Shown piece after piece: positions 43,578 to 50,178 of a stretch of DNA of 64,000 bases; positions within the stretch are counted from its first letter, which is position 1; each line of letters begins with the position of its first letter. Made by a program: the position numbers and the translations under genes. Below the pieces are notes generated by a model. That model did no database searches. It was given only the letters and a program-made list of their open reading frames with translations, and was not told where the DNA came from. Origin of the DNA: Verrucomicrobiota bacterium (GTDB taxonomy: Bacteria > Verrucomicrobiota > Verrucomicrobiia > Chthoniobacterales > UBA10450); NCBI GenBank assembly GCA_003218375.1, contig QHNH01000017.1, positions 36,184-100,183 on the forward strand. The letters are read 5' to 3'.

Positions 43578-44343
43578 AATATCGAAATTCGAAGCACGAA
43601 ATCCGAAACAAACTCGAATTTCGAAATTGGAATGACGGAAACGGGTTTTTCGAATTTCTGTCTTTGGAACATTCGGATCTTGTTTTGGGCTTCGAAATTC
43701 GGGCTTCGAAATTCCTTACTGCCCCGCCACGTAGACGGAATTCCTCATCGGGCGGATCATCCGACCAGAGCGCGAACACTCCGCCCGGATGCAGATGTGC
43801 CGCCAGCGCTTTTAGTCCATCCGCCTGATAGAACGCGGCATTGCCTGGATGCAGCAGGTTGCGCGGAGAGTGATCGATATCCAATAGCACCGCGTGAAAC
43901 TTTCTTCCCGGCTGCTCCGGATCGAATCCATCCGCCGACCGCGCCGTCTCGAAGAAGTCCGCTTGCACCATCCGGCAACGCGGATCGCCCGTGAGTCTCT
44001 TTCCCAGCGGAACCAATCTCCGCTCATGCCATTCGATCACCGGCTGCAACACATCGACGATCAGGAGCGACGCGACCTCACCATGCTCCAGCGCCGCCGC
44101 CGCCGTGTATCCCAGTCCGAGCCCGCCGACCACCACATCCCAGCGATCGCCTTTCAACTCGCCTAATCCCAAATGCGCCAGCGCCTCTTCCACTTCATGA
44201 AACAAACTCGACATCAGGAACGCCTCGCCCAGCTTTACCTCATAGACGTCGATCCCGCCTAACGACAGCATCCGCCGCCTGCGAAGTATTAGTTCTCCCA
44301 GCGTCGTCTCCTGATAATCCAGCTCTTCGAAGTCCTTGCTCAT
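43531..44343 (-). CDS. Spermidine-synthase-like methyltransferase-fold protein, C-terminus replaced by repeat
   Basis: Residues 1-210 match the spermidine synthase-like Rossmann fold: LGELILRRRR, VYEVKLGEAFLMSSLFHEVE, WDVVVGGLGLGYTAAAALEH (SAM/dcSAM loop), SLLIVDVLQPVIEWH, AVLLDIDHSPRNLLHPG and GVFALWSDDPPDEEF. After that, family members continue with a strand pair and a C-terminal segment; here the frame instead runs into the hairpin at 43578-43716 and is translated as NFEARISKPKTRSE... to a stop at 43531, overlapping the convergent protease gene by 47 bp. The repeat thus appears to have truncated the gene. It may still fold, but is probably impaired. ATG 44343 chosen. Confidence 0.75.
   Translation of the reverse strand: MSKDFEELDYQETTLGELILRRRRMLSLGGIDVYEVKLGEAFLMSSLFHEVEEALAHLGLGELKGDRWDVVVGGLGLGYTAAAALEHGEVASLLIVDVLQPVIEWHERRLVPLGKRLTGDPRCRMVQADFFETARSADGFDPEQPGRKFHAVLLDIDHSPRNLLHPGNAAFYQADGLKALAAHLHPGGVFALWSDDPPDEEFRLRGGAVRNFEARISKPKTRSECSKDRNSKNPFPSFQFRNSSLFRISCFEFRYSTAALAGPARSVGRR
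43578..43716. repeat. Long heptamer-based hairpin (CGAAATT/CGAAGC type)
   Basis: Left units AATATCG, AAATTCG, AAGCACG, AAATCCG (43578-43605), continuing as CTCGAAT, TTCGAAA, TTGGAAT; the right arm read on the minus strand gives GGAATTTCG, AAGCCCG, AATTTCG, AAGCCCA, AAACAAG. The two halves can be aligned over nearly the whole 139 bp with a one-unit offset. It begins at the base after one stop codon and runs into the convergent gene. Confidence 0.88.
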
Positions 44344-44353
44344 CGTATTGCAC

Positions 44354-44461
44354 CGTAGCACAGGCATCTTGCCTGTGGGGCCAACGGGCGTCTCGCCCGT
44401 TGATCTGTCCGGAGCGATTGCTCACGCCCGGCCTACCCACAGGCAAGATGCCTGTGCTACG
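44354..44461. repeat. Composite palindrome, mini-hairpin family, copy 4
   Basis: CGTAGCACAGGCATCTTGCC at the left and its reverse complement at the right end form the outer arms; each holds the mini-hairpin CAGGCATCTTGCCTG. An inner hairpin ACGGGCGTCTCGCCCGT follows. It fills the gap between the truncated methyltransferase-like gene and mtfA. Confidence 0.92.
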
Positions 44462-44463
44462 AC

Positions 44464-45243
44464 CTATTGCACTGCTTCCAATCGCGCGAGCGGGTCCTGA
44501 TGATAAAATTTCTTCAGCTCCGCGTAGAGCTCCGGATGTTTCTCCTTCAGGGCCTTTGGAGTTTCGAAGAATGCTTCCGTGATCACGGCAAAGAATTCGG
44601 CCGGATTAGTCGCGCCATACTGATCGATCAGCGTCTCCTGTCCGCGATCCGCCGCCTCGCCCAGGGCCTGGTATTCCTTCAAAAGAACCCGCGCCCACGA
44701 GCGGTAGTGCGAGCGCTTCTCCAGGAGAGGCGCTCCATCGAAGGTCCCGTCCTGCTGGTCAAGCTGATGCGCGAACTCATGGAGCGTGACGTTGTGACCA
44801 TCCTGGAAATCGCCCGAGTCCCGGCGCACATCGTCCCAGGAAAGAATGATCGCTCCCCGGAGCCACGCTTGGCCGAGCCGGCTTTGGTCGCCTTCGTGCA
44901 CCACGCCCGCCCGATCGACAAACTTCGACGGCGCCAGGTACGAGCTCGGGTAAACCAGAACGGAATGGAGCCCGGCATAATAATCATGCTCCCGATTGAG
45001 CAGAAGAATGCAGGCTTGCGCCGCGATCGTCACCCGGATCTCGTCGGTCATCTCCAGGCCACCGCAGCCTTCAAACTTTTTCTCCGCCAGGAAAACGCGA
45101 ATAAGCTTCCGCAATTCCGTTTGTTCGTCGTGGGAGAGCAGACGGTAGTAAGGCACCCGCTCACGCAGAATGCCGAGCCAGGCCGCCGGAAACGGCAGCT
45201 TGCCCAGTCTCTGCCTTCGCCATTTTCTCAGTGTCCCAAACAC
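44464..45243 (-). CDS. mtfA: MtfA-family zinc peptidase
   Basis: A 259-residue protein of the MtfA (YeeI) family: N-terminal PAAWLGILRERVPYYRLL, FLAEKKFEGCGGLEMTDE, VLVYPSSYLAP, and the gluzincin-type zinc site VTLHEFAHQLDQQDG (HExxH at residue ~150) with the downstream acidic helix FFAVITEAFFETPKAL supplying the third ligand. In E. coli MtfA binds the Mlc repressor and tunes glucose uptake; here no Mlc is seen, so the target is open. Confidence 0.93.
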   Translation of the reverse strand: MFGTLRKWRRQRLGKLPFPAAWLGILRERVPYYRLLSHDEQTELRKLIRVFLAEKKFEGCGGLEMTDEIRVTIAAQACILLLNREHDYYAGLHSVLVYPSSYLAPSKFVDRAGVVHEGDQSRLGQAWLRGAIILSWDDVRRDSGDFQDGHNVTLHEFAHQLDQQDGTFDGAPLLEKRSHYRSWARVLLKEYQALGEAADRGQETLIDQYGATNPAEFFAVITEAFFETPKALKEKHPELYAELKKFYHQDPLARLEAVQ

Positions 45244-45528
45244 GCCGCTACTGAAGGAGTCCGGCGCACCAAGTCAATGAGCCAGTGACTTGCGATTTGC
45301 CCTGTAGCCGCCTCGCTCTGTCGAGGCGGAGGGACGCCGCGGGCCGGAACATAGGCATGTTGCCTGTGCGGCCAGCGGATATTTTATCCGCTGTCTTTCT
45401 GCAGCAGAGTGCAACTCCGCTGGGCGCACAGACTGCAAGTCTATGTTCCGTCGGCATCGACCTTCGATTGCTGTTAGTTGCTCAAAGCGGAACATGCGCC
45501 GGAACAACCTGCCGGCCGCCCAACCCTT
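45244..45528. repeat. Repeat-filled intergenic region incl. composite palindrome copy 5
   Basis: 45303-45330 is a CCGCCTCGCTCTGTCGAGGCGG palindrome whose word recurs at 45804. 45345-45450 is the fifth mini-hairpin palindrome: outer GGAACATAGGCATGTTGCCT and inverted GGAACATAGACTTGCAGTCT, both followed by GTGCGnCCAGCGG, with inner hairpins AGCGGATATTTTATCCGCT and GCAGAGTGCAACTCCGC. 45503-45562 on the plus strand can be read as QPFYEKLGFEQATR, resembling the end of a GNAT protein, perhaps a relic. Confidence 0.8.
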
Positions 45529-45753
45529 CTACGAAAAGCTCGGATTCGAACAAGCGACGCGTTGCCGCGCCTCTTCAATGCCCACACCCTTGCTCGCGTC
45601 GAAGGAGCGGACCGCTTCATCAATCGCCGCGAGCATCTCCGGTGTTTCTTCCACTTCCAAGGCCGGATCGATCTCGATCAGGCGGCGGAGGACGGTCTGC
45701 CTTTCGCTCGCGTCGAGCCGGGGCAACTCCTCGAGGATTTCCCCTACGCTCAT
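45529..45753 (-). CDS. Putative antitoxin-like protein (orphan)
   Basis: A 74-residue protein: SVGEILEELPRLDASERQTV, LRRLIEIDPALEVEETPEML, AAIDEAVRSFDASKGVGIEE. The N-terminal pattern EILEELPRLxxxERQxxLRRL is typical of small addiction-module antitoxin-like proteins common in this type of genome. The expected toxin gene is not found next to it, and the C-terminus (ACSNPSFS) overlaps a GNAT-like relic on the other strand, so the C-terminus may be damaged. Function is tentative. Confidence 0.5.
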   Translation of the reverse strand: MSVGEILEELPRLDASERQTVLRRLIEIDPALEVEETPEMLAAIDEAVRSFDASKGVGIEEARQRVACSNPSFS

Positions 45754-45803
45754 AGGTTCAGATTACGACAGCCGGATTGCGTTCACGCAGATTCCTCAGG
45801 ACG

Positions 45804-45858
45804 CTGTAGCCGCCTCGCTCTGTCGAGAGCGTGGTATTACGCTCGCACTGCGACAGAG
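45804..45858. repeat. CTCGCTCTGTCGAG palindrome fragment
   Basis: TGTAGCCGCCTCGCTCTGTCGAGAGCG is followed by GCTCGCACTGCGACAGAG, an imperfect inverted pair. It repeats the word found at 45303-45330 and sits just upstream of the antitoxin-like gene. Confidence 0.65.
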
Positions 45859-45915
45859 TGCCGATGTCTTCAAAACTCTGTTTCGATGTTTGCCGGGATT
45901 GGTTTCGCGACTCGT

Positions 45916-46368
45916 TTATTTTGGCAAGTACAACGATGCGAAAACCGACAGCGCGAGCATGAAGACCCATGCGATGACCGTCGTGATAACAATCCTCAGA
46001 CCTCCCGCTTCCGTCATGTATCGCTCCCACCCCGGCAAATCGCGCTGATGCGCGAAGGCATCGTCCTCGATTCGCCTTAGATACACTGCGATTGTCCGGA
46101 TACGATCGAATAGTAAAAGGCAGCGAATGCCGCATACCAAGACCACGATCGGCCCGATCCACCAGATGGCGGCATTTTTTAGTTCATTCGGGTGAGTTAA
46201 TAGCCAAGCGTATACCGCGCCTGTTGCTGCGGCTCCCCAAAACTCAGTTCGGCGCATTTCGTCCAAAACGCGTAGAATTTCGTCACGGAGAGTCTTGTAT
46301 TGCTCAAGATGGGATAGTTGCGATGGGCTGGCCATAAGAATCGGGTCTGCCTTAGCTACCTTATCCAC
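45916..46368 (-). CDS. Small membrane protein of unknown function
   Basis: A 150-residue protein with a helical N-terminus (LEQYKTLRDEILRVLDEMRR) and three hydrophobic segments (about residues 43-58, 67-85 and 126-147; AAATGAVYAWLL, WWIGPIVVLVCGIRCLLLF, IVITTVIAWVFMLALSVF). No family recognised. It is preceded on the same strand by another small membrane protein (46401-46832), and the pair may act together. Confidence 0.65.
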   Translation of the reverse strand: MDKVAKADPILMASPSQLSHLEQYKTLRDEILRVLDEMRRTEFWGAAATGAVYAWLLTHPNELKNAAIWWIGPIVVLVCGIRCLLLFDRIRTIAVYLRRIEDDAFAHQRDLPGWERYMTEAGGLRIVITTVIAWVFMLALSVFASLYLPK

Positions 46369-46400
46369 TAGGAAGGATCATGCCGCACAGCCGTCTTGTT

Positions 46401-46832
46401 TTAATTAAGTTTCGAATGGAGCGCGCAGAAAAAGAAAATCAGAAATACGACAGCCCCAAAACCGAATAACCCTACCTGCGCTTTGAAGAACCACCATGTC
46501 CATTTGCCGTAGGCTTTGCTGTTTGAGCGCATTTCCTCTAGCTCGACGTCATCATGAGGACGTTTCCGAGTGCGAGCGATCTTGGCTGTCAGTCGGTAAT
46601 CCTCCAATCTTTTGAGGGCGACTAGCAAGCCGGCGAACAGAGAAAAGATGAAGCTCAGGGCATAAACGTAGAGTAAAGGCGCTTCGGGTGCTGCTGCTCT
46701 CAAGTGGTCTTCCCTAATCACCGTAACAGTTAGCGCTAGTGCTCCGCCAGCCATGCCGATGATCAGGTTTGACGTGTTGCCGAGCTGCTCTATTGAGCGA
46801 CCTTGCCATCTCTGGAACGCGTTATCGGGCAT
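46401..46832 (-). CDS. Small membrane protein of unknown function
   Basis: A 143-residue protein with about three membrane segments (residues ~20-40, 53-72 and 115-137: NLIIGMAGGALALTVTVI, YVYALSFIFSLFAGLLVAL, VGLFGFGAVVFLIFFF) and a charged cytoplasmic loop (RLTAKIARTRKRPHDDVELE). No family recognised. Same strand and 32 bp upstream of 45916-46368, so probably one transcription unit. Confidence 0.65.
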   Translation of the reverse strand: MPDNAFQRWQGRSIEQLGNTSNLIIGMAGGALALTVTVIREDHLRAAAPEAPLLYVYALSFIFSLFAGLLVALKRLEDYRLTAKIARTRKRPHDDVELEEMRSNSKAYGKWTWWFFKAQVGLFGFGAVVFLIFFFCALHSKLN

Positions 46833-47151
46833 ATGTTTTTTTCATCATATAACAAGAATGAACGAACTTCATATGGTGGTCGGTTGCGGAGGAACCCGTC
46901 TGGACGAGGCGGCCCTGGGCAATGGCGGCGAGGGATTCGGCATTCGGCATAAGGGGTTCGGCTTTCTTGGTTGCGCCGTCCTTTGCTCGAAGGTCCTTGG
47001 GGGATCTGGGGGTTGGGGCGGCTGGTTTTCCCTATCTCAGCCGGTTGGCGAGGGCCGCGTCAAGATTTTTTGTTCGCGATCCAGGTTTTCGTCGGCAACG
47101 CGCGACTGATTTGGCATTGCTCCAGGGGTCGGCGATGGTGAGCAAAGCGTC
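46833..47151. other. Intergenic region with degenerate heptamer array
   Basis: The 319-bp gap between divergent genes carries one degenerate period-7 arm at 46933-46967 (GGATTCG, GCATTCG, GCATAAG, GGGTTCG, GCTTTCT) without a clear partner. The rest has no supported gene; a minus-strand frame at 47037-47285 has no family features and overlaps the next gene. Confidence 0.55.
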
Positions 47152-47706
47152 ATGAAGTCGAAGAAAATGAAGGCATTTAAGAGGCTCGTCTGGGCAAAAG
47201 CGGATATTGCAGCCGCGCGAGACCTAACTGAAATTCTGTTAACAAACTTGAAGATTCTACACGAGAATTTGGCATACCGCGCCATTGAGACTGGAATCGT
47301 TGTTTCGTATGCGAGGCCATTCGGGGAGAACGATAACTTGGGTACACTCCCGAATGAGTTCCGGCAATTCGACGATGCGGGAGCCCAGATTGCCCACGAC
47401 GGTATTCTCCGAGCTCGAGATATCCAGGAAGCTCACAATAATCTTCGCGAGCGTGGCTCGTTGATTCAAGCGCCGTTCACCGCGGAGGAGGCCATCAATG
47501 TGGAGGTCGAGATAAAAGAGGATGGTAGAACGTTCTGGGAAGTTCGACCTCCGTCTCTAGCCGTGGGGCAAATTGAGCGAATGCTGAAATTGTTCCGCAT
47601 TCAGGAAGATCGGTTGGAGAAGGAAATACAGTCCTCATTTGCTCTTCTTTTACGAGAACATCCCAAGATGCCGGGTATATACAAACTGGGCGTCGATTTC
47701 CCGTAA
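47152..47706 (+). CDS. Hypothetical soluble protein, HEPN-like in general make-up
   Basis: A 184-residue mostly helical protein: AKADIAAARDLTEILLTNLK, ENLAYRAIETGIVVSYARPF, FDDAGAQIAHDGILRARDIQ, EAHNNLRERGSLIQ, ERMLKLFRIQEDRLEKEIQ. I do not recognise the family. The long helices with repeated charged pairs recall small RNA-binding or HEPN-type helical proteins, but no R-x4-6-H catalytic motif is evident. Codon and base composition look less GC-rich than the neighbours, which fits accessory DNA. ATG 47167 is an alternative start. Confidence 0.6.
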   Translation: MKSKKMKAFKRLVWAKADIAAARDLTEILLTNLKILHENLAYRAIETGIVVSYARPFGENDNLGTLPNEFRQFDDAGAQIAHDGILRARDIQEAHNNLRERGSLIQAPFTAEEAINVEVEIKEDGRTFWEVRPPSLAVGQIERMLKLFRIQEDRLEKEIQSSFALLLREHPKMPGIYKLGVDFP

Positions 47707-47997
47707 CATACAACCGCTAATCCATCAGGTGGGTCTGAGAGTGAGGCGAATGATTTTCGCCGGGGCTTTCGTTCTCAAGGGAAACCAGTTGCCGGCGCCG
47801 TTGGAGACGATGAGGTGGCGGTCGCCGCGCGTTATGGACTGGTGGCTTCCGAAAGGTATTTTTTCCAGCACTTCAGTTCTTTGATTGGTCAACTTTGTTT
47901 GGGCGTTTGTAAAAGCGAGATCGCAATTTTGACAGGATTAACGGGATTGAAATGGATTTAAGAACCGCAGCGCGCCGGAACGGTCGTCGCCCAAAGA
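47707..47997. other. Intergenic region, no gene seen
   Basis: This 291-bp stretch contains no supported frame. The stretch near 47932-47962 (GACAGGATTAACGGGATTG) resembles a short period repeat seen in planctomycete and verrucomicrobial intergenic DNA, but only about two units are visible. Confidence 0.5.
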
Positions 47998-49098
47998 CTA
48001 AAGGTGTTCCCATATCCAATGAATAATTTCTTTGATCTTATCCTCTATTAACTCTTCGACGGGACTGAACGGGGTACCATCGAAGTAGCGCGCAATGGTT
48101 CCAGGGCCATCGGGGCTTCCATGTCCCTCATCGATGGATTTGCGCCAGCGCTCTGCATGGGTCCGCCACTCCTCCTGGTCGACGAGCTTGGGCGCCGTGA
48201 ACCAGACGTTCCAGGAGAGCAGGTTGCCAGGCTGGAGTATGTTACCGGAAGCCAGGTTGAAAACATCCATGATCAGTTGGTTAAAGTGATCGACGAGATC
48301 GTTATTTGTCTTTTGGATTGGGCCGATCTCGACTTCCACATTTGCAACCGCCCAGGCTTCGTTGTGAATGGCAAAGTCAGGACTTTTAAATAGATCGGTT
48401 TGACCAGTCCGCACCGGAAAGATGGGTTGGTCGGGGTTCCCCGAGATATGGGTGGTGACCTTGATCGAGTTGGCTTTGTCCGAGGGGAAGGGCAGTTTGC
48501 TATTCTTGAAACTGTTCCACAAAATCTGAAAGATCGGATTTTCGTCTGCGAACGGACTAAACCAAATTTGACCCATCACGGTCATATCCGCTGCGACCTC
48601 CATGGTTGTCTCGTTAACCCAACCCCTTTGCCCGGTAACGGTGACTTCTACATTCAGGCAACCTATCTTGGGATGGCAAACACCCTGTTGGGGACAGATG
48701 ATGGAATAGACCCTTCCGGTATCGGTGTAACCGAGCCGGGAAATGTAGGGAGCGAACATCTGAAAGCACCTTCTGGGATCGGCCTGCCCTTTTTCGGTTT
48801 CCCAACTGAACTCAGGCCACTCCACGCCCTGCTGGCGTTGGAGTAAATCGATGTTGGCCATGTTATCCAACAGGGGCAGCGATGAAAGGTCTGGATTTGG
48901 ATAGGCAAAGGCGGGATTTGATTCGGCGAATCCGCCGAGCCATCCGGGTGGAACGAGGTCCAGGGGTTGATTTGGTTTCATAGAGTTTTTTTTGGTCGGA
49001 GTTGGTGAGGGAGGTGGCGCTGACACCGGTTCGATGACGAGAGTGGCAGGATCGCCGGAAACTGGCAAGTCTGGGCGTTTGGGGAACGCTTTAGACAA
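47998..49098 (-). CDS. Hypothetical protein, Pro-rich N-terminus
   Basis: A 366-residue protein with no recognised domain. The N-terminal 50 residues are Pro/Ser/Lys-rich (SAPPPSPTPTKKNS) and probably disordered; the rest looks like a soluble alpha/beta protein with many Trp (DQEEWRTHAERWRKSIDEGH, WVNETTMEVAADMTVMGQIW). Two cysteine-containing stretches (SIICPQQGVCHPKIGCLNVE) are a notable feature. No signal peptide. ATG 48981 (KPNQPLDLVPPGWLGG) is a possible shorter start. It is divergent from the ECF sigma gene. Confidence 0.6.
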   Translation of the reverse strand: MSKAFPKRPDLPVSGDPATLVIEPVSAPPPSPTPTKKNSMKPNQPLDLVPPGWLGGFAESNPAFAYPNPDLSSLPLLDNMANIDLLQRQQGVEWPEFSWETEKGQADPRRCFQMFAPYISRLGYTDTGRVYSIICPQQGVCHPKIGCLNVEVTVTGQRGWVNETTMEVAADMTVMGQIWFSPFADENPIFQILWNSFKNSKLPFPSDKANSIKVTTHISGNPDQPIFPVRTGQTDLFKSPDFAIHNEAWAVANVEVEIGPIQKTNNDLVDHFNQLIMDVFNLASGNILQPGNLLSWNVWFTAPKLVDQEEWRTHAERWRKSIDEGHGSPDGPGTIARYFDGTPFSPVEELIEDKIKEIIHWIWEHL

Positions 49099-49145
49099 AA
49101 TACGTGGTTGGCGGCGTTGGGTTATTAAAAGACCGTTAAGAGGTC

Positions 49146-49643
49146 ATGGAAGATGTCGTCACTCATGAAGAAAGGTGGAAAGTCTGTTTCGTGGAACTGG
49201 GGCCTGGGCTCGTCCTGTTTGCCCGCCAGTTTGTCCGCTCGATCGCAGACGCCGAGGACATCGTCCAGGAAGCGTTCGTCCGGTTCTGGCGCAAACAGCA
49301 TTCGATCGAGAATCGCGGACTGCTCTACGCCACGGTCCGCTCGGTCGCGCTCGATCTTCTCCGGCGTGATATCCGCCGGGCTCGCCGCGAGGCGGCGGCT
49401 TCGGCCGACATGGAGCAAACGGCCGAGCCGCAATTTGATTTCGACGATGGCGCGCAACGCGAGCTCGCTGCGGCCATCGATCTTTTGCCGGTGGAACAGC
49501 GCGAGGTGCTGGTCATGAAGATTTGGAACGAGCTGACTTTCGCGGAGATCGGCGAGGCGCTCGGGATCTCACAGAACACGGCGGCGTCGCGTTATCGCTA
49601 CGCGCTGGCGTCGTTGAAAAAGAACTTTGTCGCCCATGAATGA
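49146..49643 (+). CDS. ECF-type RNA polymerase sigma factor
   Basis: A 165-residue ECF sigma factor. Region 2: FARQFVRSIADAEDIVQEAF with RFWRK, LLYATVRSVALDLLRRDIRR. Region 4: AIDLLPVEQREVLVMKIWNE, LTFAEIGEALGISQNTAASR (helix-turn-helix), YRYALASLKK. It directs transcription of an envelope or stress regulon. It heads an operon: its stop overlaps the ATG of the next gene (membrane protein), the usual place for its anti-sigma factor. Confidence 0.94.
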   Translation: MEDVVTHEERWKVCFVELGPGLVLFARQFVRSIADAEDIVQEAFVRFWRKQHSIENRGLLYATVRSVALDLLRRDIRRARREAAASADMEQTAEPQFDFDDGAQRELAAAIDLLPVEQREVLVMKIWNELTFAEIGEALGISQNTAASRYRYALASLKKNFVAHE

Positions 49644-50151
49644 TTTTTCCGAACTGGAAGCCGAACTGAAGAAGCTGCGGCCGCGGCCTACGTCGCCGGA
49701 CCTGGCGGCGCGGATTGAAGTCAGTCTCGCGCAGGAAGCCGCCGGACGCGGGACTGCTACAGCCGGAGTTTTACCGAAGCAGCGGCGGTTTCGCCTGAAC
49801 TGGATCGCGCTAGGTCTCGGGCTCGCGGCGGCCGCGACGTTTCTTGTCCTGGCGCGGATGAATGTCGACCGGCCATCGAAATCGACGGGGCTCGCGTTGC
49901 TGACTCCGGCGCCGATCACGCCGGCCGCCAAAGAGGTCGCGGATACACTCGTTCCCTCGGCGATGACCCAGGTCGTTTACGACAGGAAAGATGAGGGTCT
50001 GCATTTCGCCGAGGGCACTGATGAACCGGTCCGCCGCCTTCGTTCCAAGAAGCGAGAGACGATGCAATGGAACAATCCAAAGACCGGCGCCTCGCTCCGA
50101 GTTTCCTATCCGACTGAAGAAGTAACTCTGGTTCCCGTATCGGGCCAGTAA
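49636..50151 (+). CDS. Single-pass membrane protein, putative anti-sigma factor
   Basis: A 171-residue protein starting at ATG 49636 inside the end of the sigma gene (8-bp overlap, translational coupling). It has a cytoplasmic N-terminus (NDFSELEAELKKLRPRPTSP, DLAARIEVSLAQEAAG), one membrane helix (~55-75; NWIALGLGLAAAATFLVLA) and an outer C-terminal part (QVVYDRKDEGLHFAEGTDEP, GASLRVSYPTEEVTLVPVS). No zinc-binding HxxxCxxC motif is visible. The role as anti-sigma factor is inferred from position and topology. Confidence 0.65.
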   Translation: MNDFSELEAELKKLRPRPTSPDLAARIEVSLAQEAAGRGTATAGVLPKQRRFRLNWIALGLGLAAAATFLVLARMNVDRPSKSTGLALLTPAPITPAAKEVADTLVPSAMTQVVYDRKDEGLHFAEGTDEPVRRLRSKKRETMQWNNPKTGASLRVSYPTEEVTLVPVSGQ

Positions 50152-50178
50152 CCAATCTACCTTAACCAAAACCAAACC

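Noticed and set aside
45443-46080. Plus-strand frames over the antitoxin-like gene
   Set aside because: They translate repeats and the opposite strand; only a 20-residue GNAT-like stretch is recognisable.
47037-47285. Minus-strand 82-residue frame
   Set aside because: No family features, overlaps the start of the 47152-47706 gene, rich in translated intergenic sequence.
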